From Verticillium longisporum (Eukaryota; Ascomycota; Sordariomycetes; Glomerellales; Plectosphaerellaceae): a stretch of DNA of 64,000 nucleotides. The notes beneath the pieces are model-generated. The model made no database searches, was not told where the DNA came from, and saw nothing but the letters and a program-made list of their open reading frames with translations. Of the stretch, positions 1 to 8,784 are shown piece by piece (position 1 is the stretch's first letter; every line of letters starts with the position of its first letter). The stretch spans positions 2,852,001 to 2,916,000 of the forward strand of contig JAETXT010000008.1 in the NCBI GenBank assembly GCA_019188255.1, read 5' to 3'. A program made the translations under genes and the position numbers.

Positions 1-1218
1 CGACAGGCGGTCTGGGCGACTGCTCGAAGTCTGCCAGCTGCTCCTTGGTCTCGCCAGACATTCTCCTCAGCTTCAAAACCATTGTCCCGACCTGCAAACC
101 GTAGCTTCCCTGCCATCTTCATTCGTGGCGGCACATCCAATGGCCTCGTCATACACAAGAGCGACCTCCCTCCCGAGGAAGACTGGCACACCGTTTTGCC
201 TGCTGCCATGGGTTCGCCTGACCCTCACGGCAGGCAATTGGACGGCATGGGCTCTGGCATATCATCCACTTCCAAGATCATCATCCTCTCACCACCATCA
301 CGCCCCGGCGTTGATGTCGACTATACTTTCGTACAGGTCGGCATCAAAGACGGAAAGCTCGACATGGCGGGCAACTGTGGTAATCTCTCGTCTGCCGTTG
401 GGCCCATGAGTCTTGATGAAGGTCTCGTCACAACCCCACAGCTCACGACTGTCGACGGCCACACTGTAGCATCCGTCCGCATATTCAACACCAACACCTC
501 CAAGACGATCGTTTCGCAATTTCGAGTCGAAGGTAGCCCACCCCGTTTCGTCCCGCAAGGCGATTACATCATGGACGGGGTGCCTGGCCCCAGCAGCAAA
601 ATCACACTCAAATTCGTCGACCCTGCTGGTGCCAAAACAGGCAAGGCTCTGCCGACGGGCAATCCCGTGGACATTCTTCGCCTCGATGACGGATCATCCA
701 TTGCAGCGTCACTCGTCGACATCAGCAATCCGGGCGTCTTCATACGAGTGACCGACCTCAACCTGCCGAACCACGGTAGCCTCACTCCCGACTCGGTTGA
801 AGCGGACCTGCCGCTGAAGGCCAAGCTGGCAAACATTAGGGCCGCTGGCGCCGCAGCCATGGGCCTGGATCCCTCCATCGAGAGCGTTCCCAAGATTGTC
901 CTTCTCTTCCCTCGCGATGACTTGTCTGGCGTCGATTCGGACGTAGATATCCGCTGTCTGGCGCTGTCTATGGGCCAGGCGCATAAGGCTGTGCCCCTGA
1001 CCTTGGCACTGTGCCTGGGCGCCTCGTGTCGTATCCCCGACACCCTGGCGTATCAACTCTTGCCAGAAGCGAGGAGGAGCTCACAGTCCGCTGTCGTCAT
1101 TGCTCATCCCAGTGGCAGGGTCGAGATTGGAACGACAATGGGCGACGAGGCCGGGATCGCCTCGGCCGACCTTCTCCGTACCGCACGAGTGCTCATGCGC
1201 GGCCAGGTTTATTATTGA
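1..1218 (+). CDS. PrpF-family (methylaconitate isomerase-like) protein, 5' truncated
   Basis: The frame is open from base 1 to the TGA at 1216-1218, so the true start lies left of the window. The first ATG-like codon inside (TTG at 82) is not a credible start. From about base 106 the protein matches the PrpF/DUF453 family of diaminopimelate-epimerase-fold isomerases: an N-terminal FIRGGTSNG motif, a DGMGSGISSTSK segment, then MAGNCGNLSSAVGP, where the Cys of GNCGN sits at the usual catalytic-cysteine position. PrpF isomerises 2-methylaconitate in the 2-methylcitrate route of propionate breakdown; fungal members are often of unknown substrate. The residues before the domain (bases 1-105) are rich in Arg, Ser and Ala with no acidic residue and contain SRQTFSSASK, which resembles a mitochondrial presequence. 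Family call is strong; substrate is not shown. Confidence 0.85.
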   Translation, partial: RQAVWATARSLPAAPWSRQTFSSASKPLSRPANRSFPAIFIRGGTSNGLVIHKSDLPPEEDWHTVLPAAMGSPDPHGRQLDGMGSGISSTSKIIILSPPSRPGVDVDYTFVQVGIKDGKLDMAGNCGNLSSAVGPMSLDEGLVTTPQLTTVDGHTVASVRIFNTNTSKTIVSQFRVEGSPPRFVPQGDYIMDGVPGPSSKITLKFVDPAGAKTGKALPTGNPVDILRLDDGSSIAASLVDISNPGVFIRVTDLNLPNHGSLTPDSVEADLPLKAKLANIRAAGAAAMGLDPSIESVPKIVLLFPRDDLSGVDSDVDIRCLALSMGQAHKAVPLTLALCLGASCRIPDTLAYQLLPEARRSSQSAVVIAHPSGRVEIGTTMGDEAGIASADLLRTARVLMRGQVYY

Positions 1219-1978
1219 GGACCTCACCCGGTCCGCTATGCATTGATAAGCAACCTAGTACAGCGCCGCTGTACACTATCACATTTGCACACTGGACCTA
1301 CCTAAATATCCCAACACAGCCCCTGTCACGGCGTAATGACATGCCCCCCCCCTGGCTTGTGCAGCGGCAAACTTGCTGCAAAGGACCTCGACACCTTTGG
1401 CGATCGGCAACTGTGCAGCAGCGTCGAACAGCAACACGCTATAATCTGACGTGCAGCGGCCAACACCGACTGAATCCAGGCGGGTAGACTCCTATGGCTT
1501 CAGCACCCCCGGCTTGCTGAAAATACTTTGATTAACACCGTCAAATCCACCTCTTCCAGGCTTGCGGCTGGTCGGTTCGATAGGGCTCTGTCCGCCAAGT
1601 GGGTTCTACCCGATTGCTGATGACCTGTGAGCTCATGTAAAACCACGTGCAAGAAGTTGCCGACAAAGTACGCATCGAGTGACGCTCTCTCACCACTGTC
1701 ATATCCCAGGTATTTCTGGTGTTCCATTCCATTGGTCTAGGTCCGACCAACAATTTACAGAAATCCACCCCCCTCCTGGCGCGCGCTGTTATACCGTGGC
1801 AGTGCACATAAGGTGCACTGTCACACGCGGTCGGTCGCTGACTCCATATCGGGCGACCTGGTCCTGGCTTCGCGGATCTCCAGACTCTACCAACCAAGAA
1901 GGCAGCTCATATATCCCTCCTTTTCCCGCACTTTCGAAGCCCAACTTTGAACTCCATACTTCCAAGAGCTGCGGGAGA
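1219..1978. other. Intergenic region, no gene seen
   Basis: This is the 3' flank of the PrpF gene and the upstream region of the transcription-factor-like gene. Short open frames on both strands have random-looking composition. I see no RNA gene or repeat. Confidence 0.6.
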
Positions 1979-3997
1979 ATGGACAACTTCAATAACTGCA
2001 CCGTTGAGGGTGGCGCCCTAGTGACCACCAGACGAGGACTTCAGGTATCAAAAGCGAAACACAATGGGATTTCGTTCGTCAACATCATTGCTGGCCCTGA
2101 GCAAACATCAGAGGAGGCTCCACAAACTCAGTTGAGCCGCAGGACCGATCTTGTTGATCTGTCACAGCCATTGGAGAGACGCTTCAAGTTTGTTACTAAG
2201 AATCAAGAGCCCAGGAAACCACGGGTCTTTCAGCCCAAGAAAACAACGCGGGCTACTCAAATCGACAGCAACAAGAAAAGTAAGCCACAGAAAGCGCAGA
2301 CCAACGCCCCTAGCATTCTATCGAGCCAAGCCGGGCCGATATATCTCTACGATCCAGCTCTTGCATCCTCGGAAGAAGTCGAGTCACTGGACAAGGCTCT
2401 TGAGGAATTCCAGCACTGCTACCAAAGTATACCTTTTCTGAGCACAACCTCTTGGCGTGCGGAAGTATGGGCAACCCACAATTATTCTGTGCCAATGTCT
2501 GTGACCAAGCAGAAGCTACTGCACCTATACATGCGATTTATCCCTTTCAAGATGTATCCTCTTGAATGCATTCTCAGTCACAACCCGACTCGGTCGCCGA
2601 AATTCTTCGAAAGGTTGCAAGTCACACCGAATTCTCTTGTCTCCGTAATTGTGGCAGGGAGTCTAGTGGAGGCTGTACTCAAGGGCGAACGGTGCAGTGA
2701 CGACATGCTCGAGCAGGAGTCTTATGCTTGTGGCGTCGTCAATGGAGAACTGCGGAAAATCGCAAGACTTCGTGGTCAGGAGGCCCACGGTATTATGGAG
2801 TGCATATGTTCTATGGCCGTCGGAAGTGTATGGTCTCCATGAGCGGTGCCCCATGCTGAGTGACGATGGCTGACACTGTCTGATCACAGGCCCACCTAGG
2901 TCGTCACGACCACTGGCACATGCATATGAAGGGACTGAAGCAGATTCTTGAGATGACTGGTGGCATAGACAAAGAATGGACCTATGTAATGAACAAAGTG
3001 CGACGGTACGTGCCTCTACAGTCTCGCTCAGCATCATGGATGGAGTACTGACGTAGCGCATAGAGCCAATGTCAAGGCCGCGGCCGCACTAGCCACCATG
3101 CCATACCTCGAGTATGAGAGGATATACGGCAACATATCAGACTCTCTCCCGAGGACAAAGCGCGCGCGCCTCTCCAAGGCTGTCAAGGGGATACTGGCTT
3201 TCTGCAATGTGCAGGAGGTCATATGCGAATCCTTTGCCAGTCTCGTTCTCTTCAGTCATGCCGTCTCAACAGCCCTGGCCGCCAAGAAGCGCACCATTCT
3301 CTATGACCCGGAGGTTTTTATCGAAGAGTGGCTATGGGTCATGTACCAGCTCATCCGCTTCCCGGGAGTGCTACGTGACGAGAGCACACAGATCCCAAGT
3401 ATTGAGCTTGATCTCAACCTGGGCGAGCGTCGTTACAAGGAGCCATTAGTTAGAGGCTCACGGTACTGTGCGCCGGGCAGGCTCGTGCCCGCTCACGCGG
3501 ACAACATCCTCGAGCCGGCGTTGCGTCTCGCTGGGTTGCTCTATGTTGATGCACTCGTCCCTGACGAGCCAAGGACACTAAACGGATATGCGGTACTTCT
3601 GGGGCTTCTCACGACGGCCATTGATACCATACTCATGCGCCTAGCGGCGCGAGGGTGGGAATATCAAGATGATGCTACCTTCGACGATGGACTCCCAGCC
3701 ATGGCGGTCATGAAGCCAGTCCTGATATGGATTGGCTTGACAGGGTACGTTATCGCATGGACGGGTGATGGAGAGCGATTCTGGGGCCTAGGAAGGTACG
3801 ACCGTAGCATGTACTGCGAGTGTTTGGCCAAGGTCATCGGGTCCACGCCACAGAGTGTTGACGCGTTACTCGAGAGCGACCTGGCTCTTTGTGGTCTTTT
3901 GGACCCAAAGAACTTGTTGCGGAAGGAAATCGCAACAAGAACACTCTTGAAGGGGATTTTGAAAGAGTATAGGGATGGAGAGGAGTTCAAGTGTTGA
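1979..3997 (+). CDS. Fungal transcription factor-like protein (DUF3468 type), no zinc cluster
   Basis: I infer three exons: 1979-2827, 2890-3005 and 3064-3997, giving 632 residues. The introns are 62 and 58 bp, begin GTATGG and GTACGT, have CTGAC branch sites, and keep the frame. The middle exon encodes HWHMHMKGLKQIL followed by GG, the hallmark stretch of the DUF3468/Fungal_trans_2 regulatory domain. That domain occurs behind Zn2Cys6 DNA-binding domains and also in zinc-less proteins often labelled 'tachykinin family' in fungal annotations. No CX2CX6C zinc cluster is visible. The N-terminal third is basic and low-complexity (KPRVFQPKKTTRATQ). The start was chosen because it is the first ATG of the homologous-looking part; an in-frame ATG-free extension upstream reads as promoter. 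Probable nuclear regulator; target unknown. Confidence 0.75.
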
Positions 3998-4425
3998 TTT
4001 TGACGGAAGCAGGGGCTGCTGGTGATGGGGGGGTTGATACACGTGAATGGAACTGAATGGAGTACTTGTGCTATGATCATACAGAAAGTTATCATGTTCC
4101 CACAGGAATCATTGATTGTTCTCACGGAAGTCATTTGCCAACACCAGCATTGCTAGAGTCGATGTGACAAATGCCTACCTAGGTAGGGTATCTACAAGCA
4201 TGTGTACTGTCCCCCTTTTTGGCCAGCTCGCTGTGTTCACCAAGAAAGTGTGTGCTCCACTTTTCCCCCTACTTTTGTCGGTGTGTGTGTCGCATCTCGC
4301 AATCTCAACTGTTTCTCGCAGACAGACTCTGCAGGAAATCATCTCATCAGCAATTGAAGACCGCGAATGCCGAGTAGTCTCGCTATCTGTCGTAACGTCA
4401 AAGCCCCGAGGCTCACTGGAAAGTC
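3998..4425. other. Intergenic region with 14-bp perfect palindrome
   Basis: This lies between the transcription-factor-like gene and the sterol isomerase gene. It contains the perfect palindrome CCTACCTAGGTAGG at 4174-4187 and pyrimidine-rich tracts at 4205-4320 typical of fungal core promoters. Confidence 0.5.
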
Positions 4426-5513
4426 ATGGCCGACCGTGATGCGGGAGGCATGTCGTCCATACACCCCTATTACCCCCTGGGTATTCCCATCCCGCACTAC
4501 GCCGCGAACGAGACGCCCCTCCCTCGAGTCCTGGTCCCCTTTGTCGCCGTCCTGCTTCTGCCCATACCGATCGCTTTTGTGACGTCGCGACTGATCAAGC
4601 CTTCCCTCGGAGGCCTCGACCGCTTCGCCGTGTGCTGGTTTGCCCTCGGCGCGTTTCTGCATTGCTGCTTTGAAGGTGAGTCCTCCCAAACAAAGGGACC
4701 GACTACCTACGAGGTGCACGGCACTGATACCTGGCAGGCTACTTTGTCTGGAACCATGCGACGTTGGCAGGTCTCCAGACGCTCTTCGCCCAGGCGTGGA
4801 AGGAATACGCCCTCTCCGACTCGCGCTACCTGACGTCCGACCCGTTTGTGGTCTGCGTCGAGGCTCTCAGCGTTGTGCGTCTCTTCTGCCCCTCCTCCGT
4901 TCTATCTGTCACCTCCACGAGGCCGGCAGGTACCCAACCTTTTGGCCCTCTGGGGGCCAAACGAGCGACGACGATGCAGATTCGTCTCCCGTGATGCACG
5001 TGGCCGAACAAACGCTGACGAGATTCTCTTCCCCAGATCATCTGGGGTCCCATCTCCCTCTCCGTCACATTCGCCATTCTCTCGGGCAGCCGCCTCCGCC
5101 ACCCGCTGCAGCTCATCATATGCGTGGGCCACCTGTACGGCGTGGCGCTGTACTATTCCACGAGCCTCGCGGAGCGGGCCCTCGTCGGGACGATGCACAG
5201 CCGGCCGGAGGTGCTGTATTTCTGGGTCTACTACGTCGGGTTCAACGCGCCTTGGGTTGTGGTGCCGCTCAGTGAGTTCTCCTTTCCTTCCGCCCACTTT
5301 CTCTGTCATGTCGAAAAGAACAAACCCCGAGGAAACCTGGCGATCGGGCGCCTGGATTCGAATGCCGGCTGATGCGATGCAGTTCTCCTCGTGCAAAGCC
5401 TCGGAGCTATGGGCAGGGCGTTCGAGGCATTGGAGGAGAAGGAGACGGCCGAGGCTGCGCTTGCGAGCCGGAAGGGTGATGCTGCCGTCTTGGAGGGGAA
5501 GAAGACTCGGTGA
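4426..5513 (+). CDS. EBP-family sterol delta8-delta7 isomerase-like protein
   Basis: Four exons (4426-4675, 4738-4874, 5037-5271, 5383-5513) give a 250-residue membrane protein, close to the size of animal emopamil-binding protein. EBP moves the sterol double bond from C8 to C7 in the ER. Family signatures are present in order: a first membrane span (about residues 36-52), H79 and E83 in HCCFEG at the spacing of the catalytic His/Glu of human EBP, then WKEYALSDSRYLTSDPF, CVEALS (second catalytic Glu), WGPISLSV, and NAPWVVVP with the conserved Asn and Trp. The C-terminus ends in KKTR, a plausible ER-retrieval signal. Fungi usually rely on the unrelated Erg2 for ergosterol, so this EBP-type protein may act on other sterols or be redundant. 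Intron 2 uses a GTGCGT donor; it was chosen because it alone joins CVEALSV to IIWGP in frame. Confidence 0.88.
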
Positions 5514-6016
5514 CGGGGCACCCGGAATGCCATGCACGGGAGGGCCATTGTTTTAGTTTTGACCCGGAGACGATTTCCCCGTTTCTGCATTCCGAATCGA
5601 AAGCTGCCCGTTCTAGTGCAGCGGCGGCAATGGCAGTGCCGCGTGTGGTGATGGAGCTCTGTTCGAGATGGTCGTCGCTCCGCTGGGCTGCTGTCACCAC
5701 CTACGAGAGTTGGGCGGCCGAAACGCGCCAATGGGGGCACATCAATGGGGGCAGATGGATCCCGCTATGGCCATGAGGGGTAGTCTGGCCCCCAGGTAGT
5801 CGGTCAGCAACCGGACTGACTGGACGACTCATCAAACCTAGCTCTTACTTGAGTTCTGCGATAGAATCGCGATCCCTGTGTTTCCTTTTCATCCATCTTC
5901 GACTGTCTTTACAGATCCAACTTGCAGTTCAGTCTTGGTTGAAGCTTCCCTTTACCTGTTGTTGCATCTCAAGAGAGAACACACCCCACGCCACGAGCCA
6001 GGCGAGCACCTTCATC
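5514..6016. other. Intergenic region, no gene seen
   Basis: Upstream region of the DUF3605 gene. The longest open frames do not resemble proteins and overlap the 3' untranslated region of the isomerase gene. Confidence 0.55.
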
Positions 6017-6707
6017 ATGGGTGACCCAGCACCGGCAGAGACCCCTTTCCCGCTCACGGAGACGGACAAGGCGGTGCTGGCTCTCACGGACGAAGAGTTC
6101 AAATCGCACGATTGGGAGGACTTGAAATCAACAATCGGTAAGGCTTTTCATTCATGTAAACATCTTGACCGACTCCCGCTGATGACGCCCACAAGAGGCC
6201 AACAGGCTGGAGGTCTTCAAGCGCAAGCCGTCCGACCTGCGCCGGTACATGAAGTGGACGACGGAGACCAAGGCCGAGTATGGCTCCATGACAAACTACC
6301 TTCTCGTCCACCGCCTCCCCAAAGCATGGGGCGCCCCGCCCTTTACACCGACCTCGACCGTGCCCCTGGCCGAGCCGGCCGACTACCGCGTCCTCATCAA
6401 CGACTGGCCCTACGGCCTGACGCCCGAGATCACCCACATTGTCGTCTGGTCGCGCACCCCCATCGAGACGGACCCTGCGTCGGGCGACGTGACTACCGAG
6501 AGCAGGCGGCTGATCCAAGACTTTGTCGACCGATACTTCGCAGACGCCCTGGGAGCAGACGGCGAGGAGCGCGTGCTGTGGTTCAAAAACTGGGTGGCCC
6601 TGCAGAGCGTCCGCGCGCTGGAGCACTTCCACGTGCTGGTCCGAAACGCGGAGCCCGCGCTGCTGAAGTCATGGGCCGAGGAGAAGCCGTGGCATCGTGG
6701 CGGGTGA
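6017..6707 (+). CDS. DUF3605 / N-acetylglucosamine-induced protein 1-like
   Basis: Two exons (6017-6137, 6196-6707) encode 210 residues. The 58-bp intron begins GTAAGG and ends CACAAG; the split codon becomes Glu41. The family is recognised from RRYMKWTTETKAEYGSM, the ITHIVVWSRTPI block, a FVDRYF segment, and VLWFKNWVALQSVRALEHFHVL near the C-terminus. This is DUF3605, named for a Candida gene (GIG1) induced by N-acetylglucosamine; biochemical activity is unknown. The conserved His/Trp residues of the C-terminal block suggest a small soluble enzyme or binding protein, but that is inference. No signal peptide or membrane span is seen. Confidence 0.85.
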
Positions 6708-6879
6708 CGGCGCCGGACCCAGAAAGACGGCGGGGGGGGGCGCAACGTGCACACGACAAGATACAAAGACTAGACCAGGAAAGAATAAAACACCTTGCAG
6801 CGTTCCCTCGAGCGAGTCCAACATCCCTTCTCTTGGCCATCGGGACCGCGCTCCCCCTCCAGGGCCCCTCCAGGCCTGC

Positions 6880-7368
6880 TTAAGCAGCACGTCGCTGCCG
6901 CCTGTTGCCGGCAGGCGCGGCCTCGGCCCCCTCGGCGTTGTTGGCGGCGCCCAGGCCGGCCATGCCCTTGGCGGCGCCCATGAGGCCGTAGCCGGCATAG
7001 GCGCCGTACGCAGGGACGGCGAGCCAGAGGAGCCAGCCGCCGTTGCCGAAGAGGATGACGGCCACGACGGAGGCCCACGTGACCCAGACGACGTCGAACA
7101 TGTACTCGGTCAGACCGGCAGAGGCGAGATCTTCACCAGCGGTGCGCAGGGCGCCGCTGGCGTCGTACGTGGGGCGTCCGGAGCGCTCGAGGACGAACTG
7201 GCAGATGAAGGCGGGCGCCGAGAGGAGGAAGTACCAGAAGAGCGAGCGGGAGCGGAAGAGGAAGTGGAAAGCGAGGAAAGCAACGTTGACGGTGGCAGAG
7301 CCAATGTGGAGGTTGTTGAGAGCTGCCGTGTTGGACTTGGCGCGGTCCTTCTTTGCTTTTTGGGCCAT
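6880..7368 (-). CDS. TMEM208 / Snd2-like ER membrane protein
   Basis: A single-exon 162-residue protein. It starts MAQKAKKDRAKSNTAALNNLH, then has two hydrophobic hairpins (about residues 26-60 and 92-135) and a basic Ala/Gly-rich tail. This order and the N-terminal motif match the TMEM208 family (DUF788), whose yeast member Snd2 works in the SRP-independent (SND) pathway that targets membrane proteins with C-terminal or internal anchors to the ER. The gene converges on the DUF3605 gene with only about 170 bp between stop codons. Its 5' untranslated region holds a GGT/CCA microsatellite. It is divergent from CDC27 across about 1.4 kb. Confidence 0.85.
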   Translation of the reverse strand: MAQKAKKDRAKSNTAALNNLHIGSATVNVAFLAFHFLFRSRSLFWYFLLSAPAFICQFVLERSGRPTYDASGALRTAGEDLASAGLTEYMFDVVWVTWASVVAVILFGNGGWLLWLAVPAYGAYAGYGLMGAAKGMAGLGAANNAEGAEAAPAGNRRQRRAA

Positions 7369-7409
7369 GGTGGTGGTGGTGGTGGTAGTGGTGGTGGTGG
7401 TGGTGGGCG
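7367..7409. repeat. (GGT)n microsatellite in 5' leader of TMEM208 gene
   Basis: About 14 trinucleotide units of GGT with two interruptions abut the start codon of the minus-strand TMEM208 gene, so the leader mRNA would read (ACC)n. Confidence 0.85.
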
Positions 7410-8784
7410 TGGTTGGATGCGGGGATTGCTGGTGGCGATGTGCGGCGTTTCAGAACGAGGATGGAAAGTGCCTTGTGCTGGGATTTGGGCCGTGGTCGGT
7501 GATTGTGAGTTGAGCCTCAGTGAAAGCGCCGCCGAGAATGAGCGATGTGTGGGTGTGATGGATGGAGCTGCATGTGAGCTCGTGAGGTGTGTCTGGCGAG
7601 TGACGACATGCTTCTGGACGTTTTCGCTCGGCGAGGCAACGTGGTGATGTGGCGTACCAGAGGAATTCTGGTGGCTGGACCTTATTTGCCACATGCCTGG
7701 CACCCTCAAGCCCTGACACACGCTGCCTGGCGCTTGCCAGTTTGCCAGTGTCAGTCGAATGCAGGCGCAGCGGGCGGGGGTGCAGAGGTGTGAACCCCTG
7801 TCGAAGAAATGGGGCAATCCATCATCGTTCCAGCGGCTGGGCGCTTCCCTGTTCACTGGACATTCACTGGACGTTCACGCACCCGCATCCGTTGCCGTTG
7901 CCCTGTTGCCAGGGCGAGCTTGCCAGGCAGTCGCGTCAGCCAATCGCAGCCACCCAGCCACCGAACCACAGCGCGAAGACAGTCGCCGTCAACACCAAAC
8001 ATCCCACGAACCCGCCCGAGCCATCCTCACGACCCAGTCTCCCCTTTCGTGCCGTGTCCCTTCCCTCCGTTGGGCGTAGCGGAAGATCGAGTGAGCTCGT
8101 CAAACTTGATACAGAACCCCTTCAATGGGCCCCGTTGTTCCTTCTTCGTCCCTCCACCTTCCGACGGGAGCTCCCTAGCTGTCCCTTTTCTGCTTCGAGT
8201 GCGCCTTCACCTTGCCTGTCTCCCCTTGTCGAGAAACCCCAAACAGACCGGACGGACCCCACCATTCGACCATCATCGCGACCCCTCGACCAGCCGGCAC
8301 GACCTGCGATCTTCATCCTCCTGTCCCAGCAGCGATTGCAATCCAGGCGTGTTTCGCCACCTGCTTCGCGACTGCCCGTCTGCAGCATCCAAACAGACGA
8401 CAAGAGCGCAACCGAACCACCTCCTACTATAACCAGCCCTCGACCGCCCTGGACAGCTGAAGCGTGCATGAGCTGCTAGGGTTTGCCACGACGACAACTA
8501 GGCGGTTCATCGCCGAGCAAGCCTTGCTAGAAGCTATACCTGGCGACATCGGCTGACCTTGCTGTTCGTCGCATCCCACCGCATGACTGATTGTTGGTTG
8601 TGTTCTCGTTCGCCAGCCACCGCCCTAGCAGCGACCGCGACCACCAGTGACAACGACGAGGAAGCTCACCAGCGATTCTGTATCTGGCGAGCATCACCCA
8701 ACTCGACCGTATCCATGGCCCTGGTTTGCCGACGACAATAGTAACCCCCCCTTGATATTCTCGACGTGCATACCAGTCGCTGTC
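7410..8784. promoter_or_regulatory. Divergent promoter region TMEM208 / CDC27
   Basis: About 1.4 kb between two divergent genes. A good CCAAT box in its usual context (TCAGCCAATCGCAG) lies at 7936-7949. Two copies of TTCACTGGAC sit at 7853-7875. Long open frames here are Pro/Ser/Arg-rich and look like random GC-rich sequence. I see no gene. Confidence 0.5.

Noticed and set aside
7110..7856. 248-codon minus-strand frame overlapping TMEM208
   Set aside because: It reads the GGT microsatellite as polyproline and overlaps the true TMEM208 frame. It is a shadow.
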